Of a stretch of DNA of 64,000 nucleotides, positions 39,037 through 47,820 are shown one piece after another; the first letter of the stretch is position 1; every line of letters starts with the position of its first letter. Origin of the DNA: CAWIHA01 sp963835855 (GTDB taxonomy: Bacteria > Acidobacteriota > Terriglobia > Bryobacterales > Bryobacteraceae); contig CAWIHA010000024.1 of assembly GCA_963835855.1 (NCBI GenBank), forward strand, positions 1-64,000, written 5' to 3'. Made by a program: the position numbers and the translations under genes. The notes beneath the pieces are model-generated. The model had not been told where the DNA came from and did no database searches. It saw only the letters and a program-made list of their open reading frames with translations.

Positions 39037-39858
39037 CTATGCCAGCTCCCGGAGCGCCAGCTCGACTTCTTCTTTCGTTGGCGCGATGCCGTGAAACTTC
39101 GGATTGCTCTCCATGAAGGAAATGCCTTTGCCCTTGATCGTGTGCGCGATGAGCACGGCCGGCCGGCCTTTGACGGCGGAGGCTTCGGCGAACGCAGCCT
39201 GGAGCGCGCCGATGTCGTGCCCGTCCAGCTCGATCGCGTGCCAGCCGAAGGCGCGCCACTTATCAGCCAGCGGCTCCAGCTCCATGATGTCCTTGACAAA
39301 CCCGTCGAGCTGCATGTGGTTGTAATCGACGATGGCGGCCAGATTATCCAGGTGATAGAAGGAGGCCATCATCGCCGCCTCCCAAATCTGGCCCTCTTGG
39401 ATCTCGCCATCGCCGAGCAGCGCGTAGACGCGCGCCGGCCGCTGGTCCCAGCGCCCGGCCAGCGCCATGCCGATCGCGATGGAGAGTCCCTGGCCGAGCG
39501 AGCCGGTGGATGCTTCCAGTTCGGGCAGGAAGCGCCTGTCGGGGTGGCCCTGGTAAATGGAGCCGAGCTTGCGCAGCGTCTTCAACCCAGCCACAGGCCG
39601 ATAGCCGCATTCGGCCATCACTGCATACAGGGCCGGGGCGGCGTGGCCTTTGGAAAGGATAAAACGGTCGCGCTCCGGCCACGCCGGGTTCGCCGGCTCG
39701 TGCCGCATGACGTCCCAATACAGCGTCACCAGGATCTCGACGACCGAGAGCGATCCGCCAGGATGCCCCGACTTCGCCTCGCCGAGCATCTCGATGACGT
39801 GCCGCCGGATGCGCTTGGAGATTTGTTGCAGTTCTTCAATGTTATGGGTGTGCTGCAT
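39037..39858 (-). CDS. Transketolase, N-terminal subunit
   Basis: 274 residues with the ThDP-binding PP domain: EAKSGHPGGSLSVVEIL, FILSKGHAAPALYAV, STGSLGQGLSIAIGMALA, LLGDGEIQEGQIWEAAM (the GDG motif) and AIVDYNHMQLDG. It forms a two-subunit transketolase with the gene immediately downstream. Start ATG 39858 (MQHTHNIEELQQISKRI) was chosen; ATG 39888 is an alternative. It transfers two-carbon units between sugar phosphates. Confidence 0.94.
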   Translation of the reverse strand: MQHTHNIEELQQISKRIRRHVIEMLGEAKSGHPGGSLSVVEILVTLYWDVMRHEPANPAWPERDRFILSKGHAAPALYAVMAECGYRPVAGLKTLRKLGSIYQGHPDRRFLPELEASTGSLGQGLSIAIGMALAGRWDQRPARVYALLGDGEIQEGQIWEAAMMASFYHLDNLAAIVDYNHMQLDGFVKDIMELEPLADKWRAFGWHAIELDGHDIGALQAAFAEASAVKGRPAVLIAHTIKGKGISFMESNPKFHGIAPTKEEVELALRELA

Positions 39859-40098
39859 CAGCTTCAAAACTCCGAAAGATCTTAGCATAGCAGGCCGTCT
39901 TTCCCGCGTCGCGCAGATTCCCTTGCTAGATATTTCTCCAAAACCGGGCGCGGTGATGGCAGTGCAATCCCGGTCGAAAGAGTGCGTTTGTTTCCAGGTT
40001 CCAGCGAGGGAAAGCCTGTTGCCGCGGACGGATGCCTCGCGCTGAACGCCGCCGGAAGCGGCATGCCGCACGCTGAGCGCGCTTTTTTGGGATTTTTA

Positions 40099-40126
40099 TT
40101 GACCTGGAGGATGAAGAAGTTATAGA
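40099..40126 (+). promoter_or_regulatory. Candidate promoter for the ACT-domain gene
   Basis: TTGACC (40099-40104), a 16-bp spacer and TATAGA (40121-40126). AAGGGAG (40133-40139) lies just before the ATG at 40144, giving a very short leader. Confidence 0.45.
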
Positions 40127-40143
40127 ACGGATAAGGGAGACCT

Positions 40144-40560
40144 ATGCCTGACGAAATTACGCGAGTCGAATACTACATTGGCGCAATTCCCCACAAGGTT
40201 GGGGAGGGCGCGAAGATTCTGGGTGCGATGAAAGCAGCCGGCGTCAACCTGATCGGAGCCCTGGGCTACAAGAAGACGGCTCGCAACTCCGAGGTCGTCT
40301 TGGTGATCGCCGAAAACGGCCCGAAGCTGGGGCCGATCGCGAAGCAGGTTGGCGTCGAGTTAGGCGCAAAGCAGAAAGCCTTCTTCATCAACGGCGAAGA
40401 CCGTCCAGGAGCGCTCGAAGAGGTGCTGAGCAAGCTGGCGGCGAAGCAGATCAACGTGCTCACGGTGCATGCGCTGAGCGCTGGCGCGGGGCGGTTCGGC
40501 GCGCTCCTCACGGTCGAATCGGCCGACTTCGGCAAAGCCGGGAAAGCGTTGGGCGCGTAA
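40144..40560 (+). CDS. ACT-domain protein (tandem ACT)
   Basis: 138 residues with two ACT-like halves: VEYYIGAIPHKVGEGAKILGAMKAAGVNLIGALG, then AFFINGEDRPGALEEVLSKLAAKQINVLTVHAL. ACT domains bind amino acids and regulate partner enzymes; stand-alone pairs of them are usually allosteric sensors. No fused enzyme domain and no obvious partner gene beside it. Good ribosome site and a candidate promoter. The ligand is unknown. Confidence 0.82.
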   Translation: MPDEITRVEYYIGAIPHKVGEGAKILGAMKAAGVNLIGALGYKKTARNSEVVLVIAENGPKLGPIAKQVGVELGAKQKAFFINGEDRPGALEEVLSKLAAKQINVLTVHALSAGAGRFGALLTVESADFGKAGKALGA

Positions 40561-40628
40561 CGGGCCTGAGCCGGGCGTGTTTCTGCCTCTGCTGCTTGGG
40601 GCCACCAAGCGCTGGGCGCCCGCCGCGC

Positions 40629-41600
40629 TTACAGCAGCCGCGCGGCGTCTTTGGCGAAGTATGTGATGGTGATCGCCGCGCCCGCCCGCCGGATGGCGGT
40701 GAGCGACTCGAGCATGGCGCGCTGGCAGTCGATCCAGCCGTTCCGCGCGGCGGCGATAATCATGCTGTATTCGCCGCTCACTTGGTAGGCGGCGATGGGG
40801 ACCTGCCAGCGGTCCCGCGCCTGCCGGATGATGTCGAGATACGGCAGCGCGGGCTTGATCATAATTATATCCGCGCCCTCTTCGAGGTCGAGCTCGATCT
40901 CGCGCAATGCTTCCCGGCCGTTGGCGGGGTCCATCTGGTAGCTGCGGCGGTCGCCGAACTGCGGCGCCGATTCCGCCGCCTCGCGGAACGGGCCGTAGAA
41001 GACCGAAGCGAACTTCGCCGCGTAGGAAAGGATTGGCGTCTTCTCAAACCCGTTAAAATCGAGCGCCTTCCGAATCGCCGCCACGCGGCCGTCCATCATA
41101 TCCGAAGGCGCGACAATGTCCGTCCCGGCGCGGGCGTGGGACACCGCGGCCGCCGCCAGCCACTCGAGCGTGGCGTCGTTATCGACATCGCCGTCCACTA
41201 CCTTCCCGCAATGCCCGTGGCTCGTGTACTCGCAGTTGCACACGTCGGTGACGACCAGGACCTGCGGGAGTTCGCGCTTGATCGCACGGATGGCGCGCTG
41301 CACGATGCCGTTGTCGTCGTAAGCGCCGGAGGCCGATTCGTCCTTGCTCTCGGGAATGCCGAACAGCAACACGCCGCCAATCCCTAGCGCGCGCGCCTCC
41401 TCGCATTCCTTGACGATTTGGTCAATCGAGAGCTGGGCATGCCCGGGCATCGCCGGGATCTCGCGCCGCACGCCCTCGCCCGGACACGCAAACAGCGGCA
41501 GAATCATCTGCGCCGGCTCGAGCCGGGTTTCACGCACCAGATCGCGCAGCGATTCGGTCGCGCGCAGTCTTCGCATACGATGGATGGGGAAGGGCATCAC
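40629..41600 (-). CDS. hemB: Delta-aminolevulinic acid dehydratase (porphobilinogen synthase)
   Basis: 323 residues. It condenses two 5-aminolevulinates to porphobilinogen in heme synthesis. The metal-binding DVCNCEYTSHGHCG (three Cys, a zinc-type site), Schiff-base Lys in MIKPALPYLDI and a second Lys in RSYQMDPANGREA all match. The zinc-type Cys set indicates Zn rather than Mg dependence. It is divergent from the acylphosphatase gene. Confidence 0.97.
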   Translation of the reverse strand: MMPFPIHRMRRLRATESLRDLVRETRLEPAQMILPLFACPGEGVRREIPAMPGHAQLSIDQIVKECEEARALGIGGVLLFGIPESKDESASGAYDDNGIVQRAIRAIKRELPQVLVVTDVCNCEYTSHGHCGKVVDGDVDNDATLEWLAAAAVSHARAGTDIVAPSDMMDGRVAAIRKALDFNGFEKTPILSYAAKFASVFYGPFREAAESAPQFGDRRSYQMDPANGREALREIELDLEEGADIIMIKPALPYLDIIRQARDRWQVPIAAYQVSGEYSMIIAAARNGWIDCQRAMLESLTAIRRAGAAITITYFAKDAARLL

Positions 41601-41718
41601 AGAGATTTTACCGCTTCGGCGGGACTGCCAGCCCGGGGCTATCGCGGGCAGTCGTTTGCCGCTACCCGCTTCCCGCCACCCAGCAGAGCCGCGCGCCTGA
41701 CGGCGCTAACATATTTCT

Positions 41719-42021
41719 TTGGCACGGGCGAAAAAATCCAGTCTCCTCACCGCGAAGCGGTATTTCGTCAGTGGCCGCGTGCAGGGCGTCGGGTTCCGCT
41801 ACTTCGTTGAGCGCGTGGCGAGCGAATTGAACCTGGCCGGTTATGCGCGCAACCTGGGCGACGGCCGCGTCGAAGTCTATGCCGTGGGCGCGCCTGAAAG
41901 CCTCTCGGCGCTCGCCGGCTATCTCTGGAAAGGCCCGCGCATGGCCGGCGTTCGAAGCGTCGAAGAAACGGCGGCGGCGGTGATGGATTACAGCGATTTC
42001 CGCATCGAGCACTTCGAATAG
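41719..42021 (+). CDS. acyP: Acylphosphatase
   Basis: A 100-residue acylphosphatase: VSGRVQGVGFRYFVERVA carries the phosphate-binding loop with catalytic Arg, and YARNLGDGRVEVYAVG holds catalytic Asn. It hydrolyses carboxyl-phosphate bonds. A likely TTG start at 41719 extends 14 residues beyond the conserved core. It precedes apt by 49 bp. Confidence 0.9.
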   Translation: MARAKKSSLLTAKRYFVSGRVQGVGFRYFVERVASELNLAGYARNLGDGRVEVYAVGAPESLSALAGYLWKGPRMAGVRSVEETAAAVMDYSDFRIEHFE

Positions 42022-42070
42022 ACGGGCGGCTACGCCGATCCCTGCGCCCCGCGCTACCATAGGAATTCTC

Positions 42071-42610
42071 ATGAGCGACCTCATTGTGGCACCCGACCTG
42101 AAAAAGCTGATCCGCGAAGTGCCCGGCTTTCCCAAGCCCGGTATTCTCTTCTACGACATCACCACCCTGCTGAAGGACAGAGCGGGCTTCAAGGCGGTCA
42201 TCGACGCCCTGACGGAGCGCTACCGGCGCGCGCGCATCGAAGTCGTCGTCGGCATCGAAGCGCGCGGATTTATCTTTGCTCCCGCGCTCGCCTACGCCCT
42301 GGGCACCGGCTTCGTCCCGGTGCGCAAGCCTAAGAAGCTGCCGGCTGAGAGCGTCAGCGTAGAATACCAGCTCGAATACGGCGTCGATAGTCTCGCAATC
42401 CACAAGGACGCGATTCGAAGCGGCCAGAACGTGCTGATCGTCGATGACCTGCTCGCCACGGGCGGCACCGCTTCCGCGGTCACGAAACTCGTGGAAAAGC
42501 TCGGCGGCCGCGTGGCGGGCCTCGGCTTCGTGATCGAGCTGCTGTTTCTGCACGGCCGCGAGAAACTCGCCGGCTACGACGTCTTCTCGCTCTTACAGTA
42601 CGAGCAATGA
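42071..42610 (+). CDS. apt: Adenine phosphoribosyltransferase
   Basis: 179 residues. It makes AMP from adenine and PRPP (purine salvage). DLKKLIREVPGFPKPGILFYDIT at the N terminus, IEARGFIFAPALAYALG, KLPAESVSVEYQLEYG and the PRPP-binding VLIVDDLLATGGTA all match Apt. Length matches the family. It is followed by ispE and prs. Confidence 0.97.
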   Translation: MSDLIVAPDLKKLIREVPGFPKPGILFYDITTLLKDRAGFKAVIDALTERYRRARIEVVVGIEARGFIFAPALAYALGTGFVPVRKPKKLPAESVSVEYQLEYGVDSLAIHKDAIRSGQNVLIVDDLLATGGTASAVTKLVEKLGGRVAGLGFVIELLFLHGREKLAGYDVFSLLQYEQ

Positions 42611-42703
42611 GGGGGCACGGTTGCTGCCGGGCCGCCCGGAAGCCCGCGCAAGTCTTTGATCTCTTGTGTGCGCGGCGGTTGGGCCTGTGGAGACCGCTGC
42701 CGA

Positions 42704-43687
42704 ATGAGTAGTCCACGCCGCGCCCGTGTCAGCGCGCTCGCTAAGATCAATCCCGGCTTGAAGGTGCTCTATCGCCGCCCCGATGGTTACCACGAAATCC
42801 GGACCGTTTTCCAAACCGTCTCGCTCGCCGATGCGCTCGATATTGCATTTACGCCCGCGCGCGCGACCCGCATTGCTGTCTCCTCGAACGTCGAGATCCC
42901 AGGCGAGAACCTGGTCCAACGCGCCGCCGCGCTCGCGCTCGAGGCCATGCGCGCCACGGGCGACATCGAGATTGGCCTCAAGAAGCGAATCCCGCTGGGG
43001 GCGGGACTGGGCGGCGGTTCGAGCGACGCCGCCGCGGTTCTGCTGGCGCTGCCCGTGCTCGCCCGCCAGCGGGTGCCGCTCGCGTGTTTGGTCGAACTCG
43101 CCGCCGAGCTTGGCGCTGATGTGCCCTTTTTCCTCCTCGGTGGAACCGCCGTGGCGGTCGGCCGCGGAGCCGAACTCTATCCCCTCCCGGACCGCCGCGC
43201 GGCCTTCGGTTTGGTGGTCGCGCCCGGCGTGCACGTCTCGACTGCGGCGGCTTACAGCGCGCTCAACCGGGCGGCGGCAGGCGCCTCGAGCGAGGCGGAA
43301 TTGACTTCGGCGGCCGCACAAAATATCATCAATAGTTTCCAGTCTTTTGTTTGGAACGGGGGAGAGCCTTCTGCGGCGAGGCCGGCGCTGGCCGGCGAAA
43401 ACGATTTTGAGCCGGTTGTCTTCTTGGAACACCCGCGGTTGCGATCCCTCAAGCTGCAACTCGAGAAACTAGGCGCCCGGCCGGCGATGCTCAGCGGGAG
43501 CGGTTCCGCTTTGTTCGGAATCTTCCGCTCGCGGCCGGCCGCCCAACGCGCCCTCCGGGCGTTCCCGGATGAGCGGGTGTATCCGATTTCTTTGGTGAGC
43601 CGCGCGCGCTACCAGGCATTGTGGCGGCGTCGGCTCGGCGCGCACATCGCGGGAAAGGTATGGCCACCCCAAAGCCGATACGCATGA
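42704..43687 (+). CDS. ispE: 4-diphosphocytidyl-2-C-methyl-D-erythritol kinase
   Basis: A 327-residue GHMP kinase of the non-mevalonate isoprenoid pathway. LAKINPGLKVLYRRPDGYHEI, the ATP-binding PLGAGLGGGSSDAAAVL and SGSGSALFGIF near the C terminus are diagnostic. It overlaps the prs start (ATGA at 43684-43687). Start ATG 42704 fits the family; a longer in-frame start at 42656 is unlikely. The C-terminal end is about 25 residues longer than usual. Confidence 0.95.
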   Translation: MSSPRRARVSALAKINPGLKVLYRRPDGYHEIRTVFQTVSLADALDIAFTPARATRIAVSSNVEIPGENLVQRAAALALEAMRATGDIEIGLKKRIPLGAGLGGGSSDAAAVLLALPVLARQRVPLACLVELAAELGADVPFFLLGGTAVAVGRGAELYPLPDRRAAFGLVVAPGVHVSTAAAYSALNRAAAGASSEAELTSAAAQNIINSFQSFVWNGGEPSAARPALAGENDFEPVVFLEHPRLRSLKLQLEKLGARPAMLSGSGSALFGIFRSRPAAQRALRAFPDERVYPISLVSRARYQALWRRRLGAHIAGKVWPPQSRYA

Positions 43688-44631
43688 TGAATTCCGAACG
43701 CATCAAGATTTTTAGTGGCAACGCCAATCCGGCTCTTGCCCGGGAGATATGTGAGTTCCTTGGCCTGCCGTTTGGCTCGGCTTCGGTGAAGTACTTCGCT
43801 GATGGCGAGATCTACCTCCAGGTCCATGAGAATGTTCGCGGCGCCGACGTATTCGTTGTGCAGCCGACTTCCAAGCCCGGCGATCGCCATTTGATGGAAG
43901 TGCTGCTGATGATCGACGCGCTCAAGCGCGCCTCAGCGGATCGCATCACCGCGGTGTTACCCTATTATGGGTACGCCCGGCAGGACCGGAAAGACAAACC
44001 TCGAGTCCCCATTTCGGCGAAACTCGTCGCCAAATTGCTGGAAAAATCGGGAGCGGATCGTATTTTGTGCCTGGACCTGCACGCGGCGCAGATCCAGGGG
44101 TTTTTCGATATCCCGGTGGACCACCTGTTCGCCACGCCGGTGATGATCGACCATCTGAAGTCGATCCTGACGCCGGAGACGATCGTGGTTTCTCCGGACG
44201 CGGGTGGCGTGGAGCGCGCCCGTGCTTTTGCCAAGCGGATGAACGTTCCGCTGGCGATCATCGATAAGCGCCGGGACGACGTGAACGTGGCCGAAGTGAT
44301 GCACATCATCGGCGACGTGGAAGGCCGTGATTGCTTGATGGTGGACGATTTGATCGATACCGCCGGCACGCTGGTCAATGGCGCCGACGCGTTGGCGCGG
44401 CAGGGCGCGCGGCGGATTCTCGCTTGCGCGACGCACGGCGTGCTCTCGCCGCCGGCGGTGGAACGGCTTGAGAAATCTAGGATTCAGGAGGTCGTGCTGA
44501 CCAACTCGATTCCTCTGTCGGAGGAGGCGCAGCGTTCGCCTAAGATCCGGGCGCTATCGGTGGCCCCGCTGCTGGCCCGCGCCATCCAGTCGATCCATGA
44601 GGAAACGAGCGTGAGCACGTTGTTCATTTAG
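43684..44631 (+). CDS. prs: Ribose-phosphate pyrophosphokinase
   Basis: 315 residues. PRPP synthetase makes PRPP from ribose 5-phosphate and ATP for nucleotide, His and Trp synthesis. ERIKIFSGNANPALAREI at the N terminus, LPYYGYARQDRKDKPR, LDLHAAQIQGFFDIPVDHL and the PRPP loop MVDDLIDTAGTLVNG are diagnostic. ATG 43684 overlaps ispE; ATG 43660 in the same frame has a closer AAAGG and is an alternative. A link of ispE and prs is common. Confidence 0.96.
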   Translation: MMNSERIKIFSGNANPALAREICEFLGLPFGSASVKYFADGEIYLQVHENVRGADVFVVQPTSKPGDRHLMEVLLMIDALKRASADRITAVLPYYGYARQDRKDKPRVPISAKLVAKLLEKSGADRILCLDLHAAQIQGFFDIPVDHLFATPVMIDHLKSILTPETIVVSPDAGGVERARAFAKRMNVPLAIIDKRRDDVNVAEVMHIIGDVEGRDCLMVDDLIDTAGTLVNGADALARQGARRILACATHGVLSPPAVERLEKSRIQEVVLTNSIPLSEEAQRSPKIRALSVAPLLARAIQSIHEETSVSTLFI

Positions 44632-44799
44632 GGCAGTGGGATGCGGGTTGCAGCTTGTGACAGCCCACGATCCCCTGCCTGCAACCGTTTTTTGCCGGGC
44701 CCACGCAACCCACGTCCTATAGGCGGACTTGCGGCCCCGGCGAGCAGCCGCGCATGCGGCAAGCGAGGCCGCTTTGGCCGCGGCCACGAGGAATAGCGA

Positions 44800-45506
44800 A
44801 TGCGAAAAGACATTACCATCACCGCCGAACCGCGCGCGACGCGGGGCAAGAATGAATCGAGCCGCTTGCGCCGCCGGGGAATGATCCCGGCTATCCTGTA
44901 CGGTGCTTTTCAGGACGCCGTCGCCGTTACGGTCGATCCGAAGCAGATCCAGCGCATCCTGCACAGCAAGACCGGCCACAACACGATCTTTAACGTCACG
45001 CTGGACGGCGGGACCACGCCGGCCATGATCGTCGACTGGCAGTTCGATCCCATGAAGGATACGCTGCTGCACGTCGATCTGAAGCGCATCGACCTGACGA
45101 AGCGCATCCGGGTATCCGTGCCGGTCCTTGCACAGGGCGAAGCGAAGGGCGTCAAGCAACAGGACGGCTTGCTCGAGCTGGTTACGAGAGACTCGAAATC
45201 GAATGCCTGCCCGATGAGATCCCCGAACACTTCGTCATTGACGTCAGCGAGCTGCTGATCGGCCAAAGCGTGCGCGTGGGCAACGTCGCTCTGGCGGGCT
45301 CGATGAAGTTGATCAGTTCCCCGGAAAACGTGATCGCGCATGTGGTGGCGCTGCGCGCCGAGGAGGAGCCCGCCGCTGCCGCCGAGGTGGCGCCAGAGGC
45401 TGCTCCCGTCGAGGGGGCCGCGGCGGCGGCCGAACCCGAAGTAATCAAGAAGGGGAAGAAGGAAGAAGAAGGCGTCGAGGCCGAGGCCAAGGGGAAGAAG
45501 AAGTAA
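44800..45506 (+). CDS. rplY: 50S ribosomal protein L25, CTC type (frameshifted)
   Basis: The first frame (44800-45192) gives the L25 N-terminal domain: ITITAEPRATRGKNESSRLRR, IPAILYG, LLHVDLKRIDL, then QDGLLELVTRD. Near 45192 one C is missing (GACCTC read as GACTC). With it restored, the other frame gives LEIECLPDEIPEHFVIDVS, the TL5/CTC domain, then the acidic Ala/Glu and Lys-rich tail to 45506. The product is a 5S rRNA-binding protein. As in the other frameshifts here, an assembly error is likely; translated as given, the gene stops at 45258 with a scrambled end. Confidence 0.9.
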
Positions 45507-45610
45507 CGGAACTTGGACCGTGGAGCGCAGGCCGCCGGCGATTCGCTTGAGACGCGGCGATTTTTCCGCGCCGCGATCCGCGTCCTGCGATCCGTTCCCG
45601 GCGTTGAACT

Positions 45611-46204
45611 ATGGTGGAATGGCTGGTGGTGGGTCTCGGCAATCCGGGCCAAGAGTATGCCATGTCGCCCCACAACGTCGGCTTCATGGTTATTGACCGG
45701 TTGGCCCAGAGGCACGGGGCGCGGGTAACGCGGAAGATTTCGCGGGCGCTGGTGGGTGCGGGTGAGATCGGCGGCCATTCGGCGCTGCTGGCCAAACCGC
45801 AAACGTATATGAACCTGAGCGGCGAGGCGGTCGAGCCGTTGCTCAAAAAGAATTCGCTGACGGCAGCCAATTTGATCGTCGTTTACGACGATCACGATTT
45901 GCCCTGGAAGACGCTGCGCATCCGTCCCCGGGGTTCCGCGGGCGGGCATCACGGCATGGAATCCGTGATTGGCAGCCTGGGCGTTACTGAGTTCACGCGC
46001 GTGCGGCTGGGGATCAATTTTGGAAGCGGCCGCGCCAAACCGGAGTTTTTGCTCAAGCCCTTCCGGCGCGGGCAAAGAAAGGAACTGGGCGATTTTCTGG
46101 ACCACGCGGCCCAGGCGGTCGCTTCCATAATTTCCGAGGGCGTCGAAATGGCCATGACGAAATTCAATTCGCCGCGCCTAAGGTCAAAATCCGAGGAAGA
46201 ATGA
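45611..46204 (+). CDS. pth: Peptidyl-tRNA hydrolase
   Basis: 197 residues: VVGLGNPGQEYAMSPHNVGFMVID (catalytic His in SPHN), LAKPQTYMNLSGEAV, YDDHDLPWKTLRIRPRGSAGGHHGMESVI. It recycles tRNA from stalled peptidyl-tRNA. Its stop overlaps the rpsF start by four bases (ATGA at 46201-46204), so it is coupled to the ribosomal gene set. Confidence 0.96.
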   Translation: MVEWLVVGLGNPGQEYAMSPHNVGFMVIDRLAQRHGARVTRKISRALVGAGEIGGHSALLAKPQTYMNLSGEAVEPLLKKNSLTAANLIVVYDDHDLPWKTLRIRPRGSAGGHHGMESVIGSLGVTEFTRVRLGINFGSGRAKPEFLLKPFRRGQRKELGDFLDHAAQAVASIISEGVEMAMTKFNSPRLRSKSEEE

Positions 46205-46635
46205 GAACTTACGAAGAACTGTTCATCGTGCGGCCGGACGCCTCCGAGGAGGAGACCGGCGGTTTCATCGAGCAAATCAAGCAGGTGATCACCGGCGGCG
46301 GCGGCGCCATAGACAAAGCCGACAAGTGGGGCATCCGCAGGCTCGCCTATCGCATCGGAAAATACGATGAGGGCTGCTACGTGCTTCTGCAATTCACCTC
46401 CGGCCCCGAGATAGGAAAGGAAATCGAGCGGCGGTTCCGCGTATCCGACCTGGTGCTGAAATTCCTCACCGTGCGGATCGACGAGAAGCTCAAGAAGATC
46501 GAGAAGCGGCGGAAGCAGCGCGAGAAGCGCGCCCGGCGCAAGCCCGCGCCTGCAGCATCCGCGCCCCCGCGGCCCGCGCCGGCCGCTGAGGCGATGCCGG
46601 AAGCGGCGCCCGAGACCAGCGGGAAGAAGGAGTGA
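46201..46635 (+). CDS. rpsF: 30S ribosomal protein S6
   Basis: 144 residues. The core RTYEELFIVRPDASEEETGG, then GIRRLAYRIGKYDEGCYVLLQFTSGPEI, is ribosomal S6. The C-terminal tail (from residue 97) is long, Lys/Arg- then Ala/Pro-rich, and may lie outside the ribosome. The rpsF-rpsR-rplI order is the standard operon. Confidence 0.97.
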   Translation: MRTYEELFIVRPDASEEETGGFIEQIKQVITGGGGAIDKADKWGIRRLAYRIGKYDEGCYVLLQFTSGPEIGKEIERRFRVSDLVLKFLTVRIDEKLKKIEKRRKQREKRARRKPAPAASAPPRPAPAAEAMPEAAPETSGKKE

Positions 46636-46640
46636 CGGCC

Positions 46641-46958
46641 ATGGCAGACTACAGAGGCGAAAGAAGCGACCGGGGCGGGCGCCCCATCAGTTCCTCGCAG
46701 CAGCCCACCGGAACCGACAAGGCGGGCGGCGTGAAGAAGCAATATTTCCGGCGCAAGAAGCTGTGCCGGTTCTGCGTCGATAAGGTGGACGACATCAATT
46801 ACAAGAACGAGCGCATGCTGAACTCGTTCATCAACGAGCGCGGCAGGATCGTCCCGCGCCGGCTTTCGGGCGTGTGCGCGCCGCACCAGAAGCGGCTCGC
46901 CGAGGCCATCAAGCGGGCGCGCAGCATCGCGCTGCTGCCGTTCACGCACCCGCTCTAA
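46641..46958 (+). CDS. rpsR: 30S ribosomal protein S18
   Basis: 105 residues. KQYFRRKKLCRFC, DDINYKNERMLNSFINERGRIVPRRLSGVCAPHQKRLAEAIKRAR is the S18 core with Cys residues of a CxxC-type zinc site (CRFC). An unusual 35-residue polar N-terminal extension precedes it. ATG 46641 chosen; GTG 46632 is an alternative. Confidence 0.97.
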   Translation: MADYRGERSDRGGRPISSSQQPTGTDKAGGVKKQYFRRKKLCRFCVDKVDDINYKNERMLNSFINERGRIVPRRLSGVCAPHQKRLAEAIKRARSIALLPFTHPL

Positions 46959-46977
46959 AGCGTCAGGAGATTCAGTC

Positions 46978-47424
46978 ATGGAAGTGATTCTCAGGGAAGA
47001 CATCGATAAGCTGGGCGGCCGCGGCCAGATCGTTAAAGTCGCCGCCGGCTACGCCCGCAATTATTTGCTGCCCAAGCGCTTGGCTGTCGCCGCGACCGAA
47101 GCCAACAAGAAAATCGTCGAGCAGGAGCGCCAGGCGCACCTGCGCCGCGAAGCCAAGGAGACGGCTTCCGCCGAGGAGCTGGCGGGCATGATGGCCGGCC
47201 TAACGGTGACCATCGCGCAGAAGGCCGGCGAGCAGGACCAGCTTTTCGGCTCGGTCACCACCAAGGATATTGCCGATGCGCTCGAGCGGCAGGACTTCCA
47301 TATCGACCGGCGCAAGATTCACCTCGCCGAACCCATCAAGCAACTCGGCCAATACCAGGTGCCGATTCGCCTGCACCGCGCCGTCACGGTAGACATCGCC
47401 GTCCAGGTGACCAGAGAAGAGTAG
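46978..47424 (+). CDS. rplI: 50S ribosomal protein L9
   Basis: 148 residues: MEVILREDIDKLGGRGQIVKVAAGYARNYLLPKRLA is the L9 N domain, then a long helix and the C domain with LFGSVTTKDIADALE and HLAEPIKQLGQYQVPIRLH. It is the end of the rpsF-rpsR-rplI operon. A perfect 8-bp hairpin follows at 47454-47475 without a T run. Confidence 0.97.
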   Translation: MEVILREDIDKLGGRGQIVKVAAGYARNYLLPKRLAVAATEANKKIVEQERQAHLRREAKETASAEELAGMMAGLTVTIAQKAGEQDQLFGSVTTKDIADALERQDFHIDRRKIHLAEPIKQLGQYQVPIRLHRAVTVDIAVQVTREE

Positions 47425-47453
47425 GGCCGGTGGGGAGACCGCTCCCTGACAGC

Positions 47454-47475
47454 CGCGGCTCGTAACGGAGCCGCG
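47454..47475 (+). terminator. Hairpin after rplI, weak terminator candidate
   Basis: CGCGGCTC (47454-47461), a 6-base loop, GAGCCGCG (47468-47475). Perfect 8-bp stem but no T tract, so Rho-independent termination is doubtful. Confidence 0.3.
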
Positions 47476-47520
47476 CGCGTTAGCAAGCGGCAATCGCATT
47501 TTGGTGGAGCACATTAGAGC

Positions 47521-47796
47521 ATGAAGAATCCGCCGCATCCCGGAGGCTTTGTGCTGCGCCAGTGCATCGAGCCTTTGGGCGTGACCATAACGCAAGCTGC
47601 CGCAGCGCTGGGGGTGACGCGCACGACGCTTTCAGAACTGGTGAATGGGAAGCGTGGGGTTTCTCCCGAAATGGCCGTGAGGCTGTCGAAGGTGTTCGGC
47701 GGCAGCGCCCAGAGCTGGCTTGTGCAGCAAGCTCAGTACGACCTGGCGCACGTTCGTACTGGCAGAATGAAACTCAAGCGGCTGGAATGCGCATAG
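47521..47796 (+). CDS. HigA-type antitoxin, XRE family (no partner toxin seen)
   Basis: 91 residues: PPHPGGFVLRQCIEPLGVTITQAAAALGVTRTTLSELVNGKRGVSPEMAVRLSKVFGGSAQSWL is the HigA-family helix-turn-helix. HigA normally neutralises the HigB RNase, whose gene usually lies directly upstream. Here only 96 bp separates it from rplI, with no HigB reading frame visible, so it is an orphan. It could silence a toxin elsewhere or act as a plain regulator. Confidence 0.85.
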   Translation: MKNPPHPGGFVLRQCIEPLGVTITQAAAALGVTRTTLSELVNGKRGVSPEMAVRLSKVFGGSAQSWLVQQAQYDLAHVRTGRMKLKRLECA

Positions 47797-47820
47797 CCGC
47801 CGGCTTCCCCGGCGGGGTCG

